A stretch of DNA of 64,000 nucleotides, taken from positions 30,348,823 through 30,412,822 of the forward strand of contig JAQNBH010000017.1 in assembly GCA_028752905.1 (NCBI GenBank). Reading direction: 5' to 3'. Positions 45,080 to 55,725 of the stretch are shown here, one piece after another. Source of the stretch: Cladorhizidae sp. MBARI D1340-BT2. Its lineage: Eukaryota; Porifera; Demospongiae; Poecilosclerida; Cladorhizidae. How positions within the stretch are numbered: the stretch's first letter is position 1; the number at the start of each line of letters is the position of its first letter. The translations under genes and the position numbers were made by a program. The notes under the pieces were generated by a model. It was not told where the DNA came from, ran no database searches, and was given only the letters and a program-made list of their open reading frames with translations.

Positions 45080-45245
45080 ATGTGTATCTTCGAGATGGTC
45101 GGGTGCAGCTCCTGTTACCTCCACCGAGGAGGTTATGTCTTTACCTCAGTTGTTGGCTGCCTGTCAGCAAGATTACTCAAATGCCTACAGATGGATCTTC
45201 ATGAAATTGTATGTCCAGGTCAGGCGTGGGGCAAGGACAAAGCCA
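45080..45245 (+). repeat. Dispersed short element with ACCTCC...GGAGGT hairpin
   Basis: ACCTCCACCGAGGAGGT (45117-45133) forms a small hairpin. Following text (AGCAAGATTACTCAAA, GATCTTCATGAAA, GGACAAAGCCATTAA) resembles a short repeat family I recall from several marine invertebrate genomes. That recollection is unverified. Confidence 0.35.
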
Positions 45246-45261
45246 TTAAGTCAGAGTTCGC

Positions 45262-45968
45262 AGGTTTTACCCAGGGCTTGGGTGTAACCCAAGTTGGGTA
45301 TACCTTTTACCCGGGTTTTACCCAGGTTTTACTCAAACATGGATACAACCCAGGATAAAATAATAGACACAATAGATTTATTATAAACTAAAGATATTAT
45401 AAGAAATTAACTCTGTAATCAGGAAGTAAGACATTCAATAAATGGCAACTGTAAAGAACTAGACAAAAACAGGAGCTGTGTTTCAGCATTTATTTACCAA
45501 GTGACAAGGTTGTCTACTAGAGTATATATATATTTTTTTAATGATTTATTTAAATATTTAAACAAGATTCATGGGATTAATTAAAGTCCAATTGATATGC
45601 AAGTTAAACAGATTTAATAGTCAATCTCCTGAGGTCCTTGCAGGAGCCAGTGGCAGAAGACGAGTTTCTGGGTTTTCTCATTTTTGTAATTGCAGTACAC
45701 TTACTAAACTGTAAGCAGTGAATGATGACCTGTGGTATTTGCTTGCCTTTTAAATAGCCCTGGTGTCCACCACCACCCAGACGCTTGTGGCTCTGGGACA
45801 GGGCTGTGACAGGGCTACAAATAAGTGTTTTATATCACTGGGTAATACCTGGGTAAAACCCAGGTAAAAAACCCCGGGTTAAATAGGGGTAAAACCTGGG
45901 CGAAATAACCTAAAACACAGTTTTACCCAGAGGGTTGGGTTAAATAGGTTTTACCCGGGTAAAATGCA
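45262..45968. mobile_element. ~0.7-kb MITE with long imperfect TIRs
   Basis: The left end (45262-45365) is built from TTTTACCC/GGGT motifs (GGTTTTACCCAGGGC, TTTTACCCGGGTTTTACCC), and the right end (45838-45968) carries their reverse complements (ACCTGGGTAAAACCCAGG ... TTTTACCCGGGTAAAA). The ~480-bp interior is AT-rich with no ORF. Subterminal repeats of this type are usual in non-autonomous hAT elements. The target duplication was not resolved. Confidence 0.65.
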
Positions 45969-46445
45969 AACATGCATTAAATATTGGTGGTGATCCACGT
46001 TGCCAGGAGACACTGTCGCTAGCAATAGCACAGCACTTGGTGTCGTAGGCCATTTTGTTTAGGGATATTTCTATGCATGTGTCTTATACATTGGCACCGA
46101 CAGCTCACTAATTATGCACCATGGCAACAACGGCTCACTAATTATGCACCATGGCGATGTTAACAACTGGCTACATCAGAGCTTGCATAACGCACGCAGT
46201 TTGCAGGAGCCACTTTCTCTGCTGGCAAGTGATCCAATGTAGTTTTGGATTACTAAAGAAAACTTGTTGGGAGTGCCGACTGCAGTCTCCGACTAGTCTC
46301 TTATCATTGTTGGAGCATGGCTGACTTCATAAAATACCGAAGATTTATGCTCTTGTTGTTGTTATGCCAACATTTCGAGGGAAGACTTCAGTCTTCGTCT
46401 GGCGAATGAAATAATGAGCACAACACATTTATAATTTACATTCGC

Positions 46446-46762
46446 TGGCAGAGTGTTTCTCACCAAATGCATGGCAGAGTGTTTCCCACCAAATGCATGG
46501 CAGAGTTGATTCCCACCAAATGCATGGCAGAGTGTTTCCCACCAAATGCATGGCAGAGTGTTTCCCACCAAATGCATGGCAGAGTGTTTCCCACCAAATG
46601 CATGGCAGAGTGTTTCCCACCAAATGCATGGCAGAGTGTTTCCCACCAAATGCATGGCAGAGTGTTTCCCACCAAATGCATGGCAGTGTTTCCCACCAAA
46701 TGCATGGCAGAGTGTTTCCCACCAAATGCATGGCAGAGTGTTTCCCACCAAATGCATGTGAT
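46446..46762. repeat. 26-bp minisatellite, about 12 copies
   Basis: CCCACCAAATGCATGGCAGA followed by GTGTTT. One unit carries TTGATT, and one lacks AG. All frames are open on both strands, which is why ORFs are seen here. Confidence 0.97.
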
Positions 46763-47877
46763 TCTTGACTTGTTGTAATACTAGACTGTATAGGCACGTA
46801 AACATATCAGACGAACAATGATGACCGTGGTTTCACACACAAAGTCTTGAGAGTTGAGACCCAGCGATCGGGTAACGCACAGCTATTCAAGTGCTGGTCC
46901 TTAGTGAGGCTGGCCTGAGTGAGGATATAGGATGGGGACGTGTGTGGAAGATTCAATGCCAAGGTCATTTTCAAATCCGACTTAGCTTCAGGGTGTCAGC
47001 TTAACAGGGTCAGAGATAAGTTACTAACTAGGTACCATGAACTCATCAGTTGTGTAGAGAAGTCATTGCAGCTGGTGGGAAGTGTATATTTGGTGAGATT
47101 AGGTTGGAGACCTGAATCAAGGAGCATAAAGATGCATGCAGGAAGAGAAAGTCTGCCATTGCAGAGAATGCTTGGAACCCCCACAATGGACCTTACTGAT
47201 CGATAGAGCTAGAAAGAGGGAGGGAATAGTTTGTGACGGCACTTTATATGATCAGTCATCCATCGAGATGAGGGGCTGGAGTTAGCCGATTGCTGTCGCG
47301 ACTATCAAGATTATGCACTTGAAACCACACCCACCACAGTATCCGTGTGATATGTTGCCATGCTTGTGCACGCCAGTGTTCAGGAGTATTCCATAAATAT
47401 ATCCCGCCAACTTCTGAGGATGTCTGATGCGTCAGATGAAAGCCAACCCGAGCGCCTTTGAACTTAATTGCCAGGTGGACTACGTATTCACAAGGTGATG
47501 TACCCATGCCAAAGTGCCCTCCTCTCCTTCCCCCTCCACTCTCCGAGCTGGATTGCTCGATAACGAGGACATTTCAGCATGCGAGGAAGAGTTCTTCTCG
47601 AGTAGACCGGGGTCTCGTCAGTCGAGAGCATTGGAGCAGTAGTGTTGCCTCATGTGCTTCCAGCTGGACTCTGACCTCTTGATGGATGGTATAGAAAGGA
47701 CATGATTGACGGAGAGAAATCTCTATGGAGAATACCAGGGAGCTAGGTTAGTTAAGACACCAACACAGGTAGGTGAACCAATAATTATCAGCATACCAGA
47801 TGTATAGAGCACGTTTTTCTTTCAAGTAGGAGGCCCCACCCCCATGGAATTAACTTAAAAGGAAAAAGCTGAGAAAT
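46763..47877. other. Unassigned unique DNA
   Basis: Two balanced-composition readings exist: plus 46940-47206 (for example VEKSLQLVGSVYLVRLGW) and minus 47256-47507 (LAIKFKGARVGFHLTHQTSS). Neither has clear splice borders or a known domain. They are left as possible exons. Confidence 0.25.
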
Positions 47878-48420
47878 CTAGTGATGCCAGCAGCTGTCAA
47901 TAGCCGCACAAGTGTGCAGTGATAAATGTCCGGTCCGCATGTTTCCACCTCGACCTGTAATTCCACCAGGCCCGATATGGTCTCTTTCATGAAACCTTGG
48001 CGAAGAAACCACACATTGTAGAAGACAGAGTGATTGGTGAAATAAGTCGGTGCCTTTCAGGCACTCTAGGGGTGCATTGCGAGGGTTATTATTTGTTACC
48101 ATGAATGCAACGCTGAGTCCCCCACATTCTGGACACACGTACCAAGTCTTTGGGAAACATTTGCCATAACTTTCTGCAGAAACTTTCCTGGAATAGAAGC
48201 TCTTCGAGTCACATATTTGATCTTCCAGGAAGTTGAAGATGTTTCTTGCACACACTGTGTGGCAGGTATGAGTATCGACTTTCTCGGGTGCCTTCCGCAG
48301 AGACTTTGGAATGTTTCTCTGACGTTGACAATTTTTTTCTGGTGTTGAAGTCGTTGGTCTCCCAGCTCGCTTAGAATCCACACCAGAACCAGGGGTGGTG
48401 AATTGCTTATGAATTTGTGC
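47878..48420 (-). CDS. Unidentified Cys-rich coding exon, minus strand
   Basis: A minus-strand frame is open over about 180 codons. The first two thirds look like real protein: GVDSKRAGRPTTSTPEKNCQ near 48370, HTCHTVCARNIFNFLEDQIC near 48260, and GKCFPKTWYVCPECGGL near 48130. Cys pairs (CHTVC, CPEC) could form a zinc site. After about 48090 the composition degrades, so a donor may lie near there. A GRPTTS-type basic start suggests a DNA-binding or transposon-derived protein, but I cannot place it in a family. Confidence 0.4.
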   Translation of the reverse strand, partial: AQIHKQFTTPGSGVDSKRAGRPTTSTPEKNCQRQRNIPKSLRKAPEKVDTHTCHTVCARNIFNFLEDQICDSKSFYSRKVSAESYGKCFPKTWYVCPECGGLSVAFMVTNNNPRNAPLECLKGTDLFHQSLCLLQCVVSSPRFHERDHIGPGGITGRGGNMRTGHLSLHTCAAIDSCWHH

Positions 48421-48599
48421 TCACACCCAGCATCTCTCCCATTCTGCTGGCACTGCCACCCCTGAACATCTGCTACACACTGCTAAACCTGCTCTCATGA
48501 AGTGTTAGTTTTCTAGGATTTTAGTACTTGCCAAAAAATGATTAATAATCCCAGGGGATCCTTGAGAATGAATGTACTTCATGCTATATGCATGCATGT

Positions 48600-48735
48600 A
48601 TGTAAATTACCAAAATATTCCCTGTAATTCCTGAGAAATATATATATATATTTATATATATATTTTATAATTTTGCATTTTTTAAATTAATCAATCTGTA
48701 TATATGTATATGTATAAATATATATAAATACATAC
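48600..48735. repeat. (TA)n-rich microsatellite
   Basis: TATATATA tracts with ATGTAT interruptions. Similar DNA continues at 48934-49135. Confidence 0.9.
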
Positions 48736-48933
48736 CAGGGTTTCATTTAGGTGGGGGGGGGGGGGGGGGTTGGAACATTTTTGCGCCACCCCCCACCCCC
48801 CACCTAGAAATTGTATTATTAAAATTCATTAGAAACTTTGTCACATCTTTAACCATCATGCCCCCCCCCCCCCCTTAATATCCAGATTCCTCCAGTTGCC
48901 CCCCCCTTGGACAATTTTCTAAATGAAACCCTG
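48736..48933. mobile_element. 198-bp MITE with perfect 15-bp TIRs
   Basis: CAGGGTTTCATTTAG at 48736-48750 is exactly inverted at 48919-48933. The CAGGG start is hAT-like. Inside, each arm continues into a long G or C run (48752-48769 and 48861-48874). It sits in a (TA)/(CATA) microsatellite, so the 8-bp target duplication cannot be read unambiguously (CATAC flanks both ends). Confidence 0.85.
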
Positions 48934-49135
48934 CATACATATATTATATACATATATACTTGTATGTATATATATATACATATCAGATATAAGCATATAT
49001 ATACATACATGTATATATATGCACATACATACGTATATATATATATGCATACATACGTATCTACACATATTTACATACATGTATGCATATATATATATAC
49101 ATACATATGTATTGCTTACATATATATGCATATAC
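48934..49135. repeat. TATATACATA microsatellite
   Basis: Alternating TATATA and CATACAT tracts. The Tyr/Ile-rich ORFs on both strands are artefacts. Confidence 0.9.
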
Positions 49136-49159
49136 CCAGTGAGTGTGCTTCTCCTTCAG

Positions 49160-49652
49160 GAATTAGTTTTGTTCTGCTCAAGCTTGAGGTGCTCTGGGCC
49201 CGGACCAGCGGGCGTCTTCTCAGGGTGCAGGTGTGTCCCCTTTTGTGTCGATGTCTCGAGACAAGTACCAGGTTGCTTGCTTGACAACCAGCGCACACGA
49301 AGTGACAGCATTCCTGGCATTCCGCGAGGCACGGTGACCTAGCTGCCCACACCTTGTGTGTTGTGTGCGCTGACTTGCTGCTGTGTTCTGGCATGCAGCA
49401 TATGTCTGTGTGGGCACTCTCTGCAAATGCACCATGTCCGGTATGCTCATATGATATATCTTTCATCTATTGTTCTCTGTGACCTCCAGAATGCTAGAAG
49501 TCCTATCTGGTGTGGATTCCCTGGGACGCTTTAGTATGTGTGTTGTGCAAGTGGCCCGAGGAGATGGAATTTTGCACCCATTTAGATGGTGTCGTGTAGA
49601 AGCTGTGAGAATCCATGGAATGGAGGAATTGGCACGAGTTAGATTGCTTTGA
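49160..49652 (+). CDS. Possible two exons of an unidentified gene
   Basis: Exon candidates are 49160-49230 (CTTCTCCTTCAG acceptor, CAG|GTGTGT donor) and 49490-49652 (GTGACCTCCAG acceptor, stop at 49652). The second reads MLEVLSGVDSLGRFSMCVVQ, VARGDGILHPFRWCRVEAVR, and so on. The phase-2 junction is consistent with the first exon read as ELVLFCSSLRCSG..., whereas another frame of that exon (ISFVLLKLEVLWARTSGRLL) looks more protein-like but does not fit in phase. The model is therefore doubtful. Confidence 0.3.
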
Positions 49653-51565
49653 GGGTATTGATATCCTTAAGTGGCATTGGGGGAGTTGGTGAGATGAAGG
49701 AGGAGGTGTGGTCAGAGCTGGAGTGTGCCGGTTCAGCTCTAGCTTTGGGTTTGGAGTGAGGCCAGTGTTTGCCAAGATTGTCAGAGGTCCCAGCCAGTTG
49801 TCTCGGAGGACTCCAGGAAGTGCCACAAATGGTTGATTGGCAAGTGCAGAGCTCCTCCCCCTGGGGTGTTGCAGGAGAGGGTATCTTTAGGGGGAAAGTG
49901 GACCGTCTTGGGAATAGTGGGATCTTTGGAGGGGTGGAAGGGTTTGGGGGTGGGGTGGGATGGGGCATCTGGTGTGTGTGTCTGGGGGGGGGGGGGGGGG
50001 GCATCTGGGGGGGATGGAACATCTTTAGGGTGCGAGGTTGGAGGGGGGTTTGGAGCATGTGGAAATGGAGCATTTTTGGGATGGGGGGGCTGGTGATGGA
50101 GTACCTTTGGATAATTGCTTATCTCATGATTCCTTTGATGTGGCTGATCCGGCAGTGTGTGGGGGGGGGTTGATGTCTGTCGGGCTTCCTGACACGTCAA
50201 TTCCTCCACCCACCCAGTGTTTGTGAGGGCGTGTCTGTCGGTTCTCCTGGCACTTCCTATTCTCCACCCTGCTGTGCTTAGTGTGGGTGTTACATAATGT
50301 TGAGCTTGGGGACCATCCCATGACAACTGGCTGCTATATCTTAATAGTTTTCGTCACATGTGGGCAGAGGCTAATCTCCTGCTCAGAGTAGGACTTGCTT
50401 GCCCTGTGCTCCTGGGCTGGTCTCTCTGCCTGCTGCAGCTGGCACTGGTTGCTAGGATACTAAGCAGGGAATTTCTGATGTGGGCCTGCCACTGTATCCC
50501 CTCCTGCTGTGAAAGTGTCTTTTTGGAGCCATATCGAGGCGACAACAGAAACGATGATGGTGTTGGGAATTCCATGGATTGTGTCAAAATCAACTGGTTA
50601 TTTGAGTGTGTGTATGTGTGTGTTAGGGTATGCAGTTGAGCATGACAGAGCTATGTTGGTGCTATTTGGAAAATAAATGTGTCTCATTCTAGTAATCCGG
50701 CAGGTTTTAATCCAATACAAAAAATCCATTTCTTTGGTATTAAAAAAGGAAATATTTTTTTTGTTGCAAAAGGTTAATAAACGACAACTGCTGTAGAAGT
50801 ATCCTCTCAATATATACTTCACTTTAATTTTATTCTCCAAAATCTTCACCACAAGCTAAGTCAGCTGCCTCATATCAAATAGGGGTAGGATATTCCCCTC
50901 CCTCCCTCACCCCTTCCTGTGTCCTGCTAGCTGTGTGCATAACTGCATCTCCTGCTTGACTCCCGCATGGCCATGGCTATTTCAAATAGCCACTCTAATT
51001 AACTTGAAGTTATAATTAAAAGGAGTGCAAATTAGATTCAAATGACATTCTTAGGACCTCTGCATGCTCTTCCCATCAGGATCCTGGCAGTTGCTAGGTC
51101 AGCAACGAATGCCTGGCCAACCATCAGAAGGAGCTGCTTCTGAGTAGTCGTAACAAACCCCTCCTCTCTCAGCCATATTTCACACAAAGTTCCCTTTCAC
51201 CGACCAGCCATCCCATTGTGTTGCCATGGCATCAGTTGTACAATCATGCATGCGCTGGGTGCCTGTAGAGAACATACTTATCCTACACACATCAAAGCCA
51301 GACCACAGTAGGCTTGGCAAGGTGCTTCAGGTCCCCCCAATCCTTGTATTCCCTTCTTCTACTAGGCACTTCTAGTGAGTGATTTGTACACACAGTCAGT
51401 GTCAGCTGCTCACCAATCAGTGGCTTCTGAGATGGACCTATCCCCAGCTTGCCAAGTCACCTTCACTCTGTTCCAGAGGTTCTCTTGGTGCATCTTGGAG
51501 GTTTTGTCTTCCCACCACTGTTAATGAAAAACCCTCCTTAGTAATTAGGTGGGTAAGAATCTTGA
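49653..51565. other. Intergenic, G/T-rich then unique
   Basis: 49890-50220 is strongly G-rich on the plus strand, with runs of about 18 G (49985-50002) and 10 G (50160-50169). The Pro-rich minus-strand ORFs there are composition artefacts. 50230-51565 is unique DNA without a supported gene. Confidence 0.4.
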
Positions 51566-51570
51566 ACTTT

Positions 51571-51712
51571 GGACATGATCCCGGGAGATGCTACATGATC
51601 CCGGGAGATGCCACGTGATCCCGGGAGATGCCACGTGATCCCGGGAGATGCCACGTGATCCCGGGAGATGCCACATGATCCCGGGAGATGCCACATGGTC
51701 CTTGGAGATGTC
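51571..51712. repeat. 20-bp minisatellite, about seven copies
   Basis: GATCCCGGGAGATGCCACGT, containing a CCCGGG palindrome. The last copy is degenerate (GGTCCTTGGAGATG). Confidence 0.97.
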
Positions 51713-51725
51713 CATGACATCATAT

Positions 51726-51736
51726 GGTAAAGGATC
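51726..51736 (+). promoter_or_regulatory. GGTAAAGGATC motif
   Basis: Exact copy of the recurrent 11-mer, directly after the 20-bp minisatellite. No gene start could be assigned downstream. Confidence 0.35.
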
Positions 51737-52592
51737 TTCTTGCAGAACATGAACTGCAAGCACAAGAGAGTATCGTAGACATATATGCCTCAAGTCCCCC
51801 CATGGAGATGTCATGAGGGGTAATAAAACAATTCCGCTACCAAACATTCCCTGCCTGCCCCCTCCACACGAAACAGTGATCCCCTGCCAATATGTCGTCT
51901 AGCAGTGTAGGTTGGTCAAATTGTGGGTTTCTATGGTTACAATCCACCTATCAGTTGGATATGTACAAGGGATCTCGTCGCGAATCCAATCCACAAATCG
52001 ATATGACAAAGAGGAACAGACCTTTCCACTACCCACTTCACAATCACAAATATCCCCCTTCCCTCCCCTTACAGGGCGAATTTTGTCCCATGTGCTACTA
52101 TTTAGCCCCTCGAAGATTTCCTAGTGCACGGAGTTTGTGTGGATTATGAGAGTTTGTGTGGATTATGAGCGTGTCGGGCGAGCGTAGGAGAACAGCCAAT
52201 GATGTCCTGCAAATGTAGCACAGAGCTGTGTTCACAGTGTTGTCAAAATCATTGGCAGCCAGTTAATATGGAAATATATTTAATAATAATAATAATAATA
52301 ATACAAGGAGTACTCCGACAGTTGTGTCTCAAAGGAGGCCACTTATGCTACAAGCACATACCAGCAGCTACCCAGCAGCTGTGGTTCTGTTGGTGTAGTT
52401 GTCCGAGTGTATCTGTGAAAGCTGGCCAGCGTGTTACCTGTTTTTTTTAGATGGCTGGCTACAGCATACCTACAGGAACACGGAATGCCTGGAGGTTGTG
52501 GGACAACATTCTTCGCATACCTGAATCCTGGCTGTGCAGGGGCTAGACGTGGTGTGCTGTGTATGGCGAGGGTAGTTCGACCTTTGCTAGAA
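51737..52592. other. Unassigned; one exon-like stretch
   Basis: After CTGTTTTTTTTAG (52450) a frame reads WLATAYLQEHGMPGGCGTTF FAYLNPGCAGARRG, possibly an exon. An (AAT)n microsatellite lies at about 52280-52302. Nothing else is recognised. Confidence 0.25.
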
Positions 52593-52700
52593 GTGGTCGC
52601 TAGCATGTTTTACACCCTAGAAGTGTTGCTAGCATGTTTTACACCTTAGAAGTGTTGCTAGCATGCTTTACACCCTAGAGGTGTTGCTAGCATATTTTAA
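52593..52700. repeat. 31-bp tandem repeat, four copies
   Basis: AGTGTTGCTAGCATGTTTTA followed by CACCCTAGA. Confidence 0.9.
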
Positions 52701-53872
52701 ACACCGCTTATTCCGCTGGAGTGCGAAGCACGATAATTGTCTATTGTTATTATATATACACATACGCTCACACAACAGTTTTAGCTCCAGAAGGAAAAAA
52801 TCACAAGGGGTAAAGATGGTTGTGAAAGGTACATCGACCTGGTGTTTCAAAAGCAGAGCAAGCGAGTGACTCCTCGAGTTTATTTTGCTAGGAGTCTTGT
52901 TCTTCTCTCTTGCTTGATTTGTGGAGTTCTCCTGTGCAACTTCTGCCTTGTCGGAGGCTGTAGCCGGCCCTTTACCAAGGGTATGCCTCGGAGTATGATG
53001 TCTTGACAAACTAAGCCAGGAAGTATTCAATGGTAGGCACTAATAATGCTCGAGTTCAGAGTTACATAATTCGGACCTGGACAATAATCTTTTTGGCTGG
53101 TGTAGCCTTTGACACTGTGAGCTTCTCGCCATGACGGCAGCCAACCAACCTCTCCACTATAATTATTTACACAACAACAAGCAAACAAATAACGAGAAAC
53201 AAGAACAACAACAAAATGTTTTTCCCCTCTTTTTTCCATACCACTTCTGGTATTGTTCTGGTATTGTTTGACAGAAAGCAGGACTGTACCATATTGACCA
53301 CACCCCTTTAAATGACCCTTTACCAGTTAAAACTAGACACATGTACATCAGTATGGGGGAAAACATGATTTTAATGATCTGTATAATGATTGGTGTATTG
53401 TGAGTCTCTGTGTTGTGCACGTGTGAATTGTCAGCTTGTGAGCTCCGGCAACTTCTACAGCATATGTGGTGATGGACCACATGGTGCAATGAATTGGTAG
53501 TCTAGCTGGGAAGTGTTACATGATAGTTGGAATGACTCTCTTGTTGCCATGCAGCAACAAGTTGTGGGGCCACTTCCCTTGTGTTATTTTTGAACGTAAC
53601 ATAATTAGTCATTACACATATTCTACCCTATTACTGCTGCATCAAAGGATGGGTGTTCTTTGAACATATTTTTTGAGGAAATTCTTTGAACATATTTTTG
53701 GGAACTAATGGGGTTCAATTATCACTAAGTGTGTAAATTACACAAAGACATAATTTAATTGATGAGTGTTTTTCTGGCCTCCCCTAATTTTCTCCCTCGT
53801 ACCTCTCCCCCACTGTCCTTTCCTCCACTTCTCTCGCTTCCTCTTGCCTTCTCTCACCTTCCTTACTTTCAG
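52701..53872. other. Intergenic, no gene called
   Basis: Unique DNA with GGTAAAGG-type motifs on the minus strand at 52966-52976 (variant) and 53314-53324. A short duplicate TTCTTTGAACATATTTTT lies at about 53658 and 53681. Pyrimidine-rich DNA at 53780-53870 leads into the exon at 53873. Confidence 0.4.
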
Positions 53873-53964
53873 ATCTCGCTGATAAGACTCTGCATCAGCC
53901 AGAGAAGCAGTTACTGGATCGTCTGAAGGATGTCTACGTGAGCTCCACCGACAATGTTGTCCCG
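53873..53964 (+). CDS. Unidentified internal coding exon, strong splice signals
   Basis: A ~90-nt pyrimidine tract ends in TTACTTTCAG (53872). The 92-nt exon reads LADKTLHQPEKQLLDRLKDV then YVSSTDNVVP and ends at CCG|GTGAGT, a near-consensus donor. The incoming phase is 1 and the outgoing phase 0. This is one of the best isolated exons in the window, so a host gene on the plus strand must extend to both sides. I could not find its partners with confidence and do not recognise the family. Confidence 0.55.
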
Positions 53965-54720
53965 GTGAGTGGGAGGTAGAAGAGGGAGGGGAAGAGAGGG
54001 TATACATGACCGGTAACTTTCCTACACAAGACGTCCTTGGAATACCGGGATGCTTGAGATGACCTTTCCCTAGTGAGGGTGACTGACTTAATGGAGTCTC
54101 GGAGATCAGCACTAGCGCAGGTTGTTTTGTATTCTAGAGCTAGGCCAGGAGTATGAGGATCGCGAGGCTAGTGTTAGTGATGTTCAGGGCTAGGGCTATG
54201 AATATCCCGTGGTAGATCAAAGTATCCTGGAATGCTATGTATCCTAGAATGCTAAGTATCCTGGGAATTTAGTCTATCACGCTCACTAGAGACAATCCGG
54301 GACAATTCCAAGTACGCCTCCTTCTAGAATAACTCTAGCCCTAGGACAGCCCTAGCCCTAGAACAGTTCTAGCCCTAGAACAGCCCTAGCCTATTCCTGA
54401 TCCAGTGGTCACTGCTATACTGTCATTACCCTCCCTAGAGGCATGCAAGGACAGTCCTTATTGCCCCAGCAACGCCAGCTGCCTTCCTAGGGAAGGTGTT
54501 GGCAGTACAGGGCATGCCTCAGTGGACCGAGTGCGAATGCCTCAGGGGGGAGTGTGAATGGTTGAGAATGTCACACATCCAAATTTCCCAGGCAAAGTGA
54601 AAGCACAGGTGGCCAGGTGTAAGTGAAGTGTGGGTACCTTAGATGAACTAGGATGTGTTTGCAGGAATTAGTGCCCCCCCCCATCCCGGCTGTTTTTGTG
54701 GGTACTAACTCGTGCAAACT
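53965..54720. other. Probable intron, unique with short repeats
   Basis: It contains short direct repeats of the CCTAGCCCTAGAACAG type (54330-54390) and GGAATGCTATGTATCCTAGA (54230-54260). No exon recognised. Confidence 0.4.
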
Positions 54721-54721
54721 T

Positions 54722-55725
54722 CCAGCGTCCCCTCTTTACCCTGTCCCAGTCTCTCTACCCTGTCCCAGTCTCTTTATCCTGTCCCAGTCTCTCTACCCTG
54801 TCCCAGTCTCTCTACCCTGTCCCAGTCTCTCTACCCTGTCCCAGTCTCTTTACCCTGTCCCAGTCTCTTTACCCTGTCCCAGTCTCTTTACCCTGTCCCA
54901 GTCTCTCTACCCTGTCCCAGTCTCTCTACCCTGTCCCAGTCTCTCTACCCTGTCCCAGTCTCTTTACCCTGTCCCAGTCTCTTTACCGTGTCCCAGTCTC
55001 TTTACCCTGTCCCAGTCTCTCTACCCTGTCCCAGTCTCTCTACCCTGTCCCAGTCTCTCTACCCTGTCCCAGTCTCTCTACCCTGTCCCAGTCTCTTTAC
55101 CCTGTCCCAGTCTCTTTACCCTGTCCCAGTCTCTTTACCCTGTCCCAGTCTCTCTACCCTGTCCCAGTCTCTCTACCCTGTCCCAGTCTCTTTACCCTGT
55201 CCCAGTCTCTCTACCCTGTCCCAGTCTCTTTACCCTGTCCCAGTCTCTTTACCCTGTCCCAGTCTCTTTACCCTGTCCCAGTCTCTTTACCCTGTCCCAG
55301 TCTCTTTACCCTGTCCCAGTCTCTTTACCCTGTCCCAGTCTCTCTACCCTGTCCCAGTCTCTCTACCCTGTCCCAGTCTCTTTACCCTGTCCCAGTCTCT
55401 TTACCCTGTCCCAGTCTCTTTACCGTGTCCCAGTCTCTTTACCCTGTCCCAGTCTCTCTACCCTGTCCCAGTCTCTCTACCCTGTCCCAGTCTCTCTACC
55501 CTGTCCCAGTCTCTTTACCCTTTACCCTGTCCCAGTCTCTTTACCCTGTCCCAGTCTCTCTACCCTGTCCCAGTCTCTCTACCCTGTCCCAGTCTCTTTA
55601 CCCTGTCCCAGTCTCTCTACCCTGTCCCAGTCTCTTTACCCTGTCCCAGTCTCTTTACCCTGTCCCAGTCTCTTTACCTGTCCCAGTCTCTTTACCCTGT
55701 CCCAGTCTCTTTACCCTGTCCCAGT
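54722..55725. repeat. 19-bp minisatellite, about 53 copies
   Basis: TACCCTGTCCCAGTCTCTN, with N mostly C or T. Since 19 is not a multiple of 3 and no frame contains a stop, all three plus frames are open for about 350 codons. These are artefacts. Confidence 0.98.

Noticed and set aside
46362..46805. Several ORFs of 70-147 codons on both strands
   Set aside because: They come from a 26-bp tandem repeat with no stop in any frame.
48907..49342. Tyr/Ile/His-rich ORFs
   Set aside because: They are reading frames of a TATATACATA microsatellite.
49781..50326. 181-codon Pro/His-rich minus-strand ORF
   Set aside because: Explained by C-rich composition on that strand; no domain, and overlapping frames look alike.
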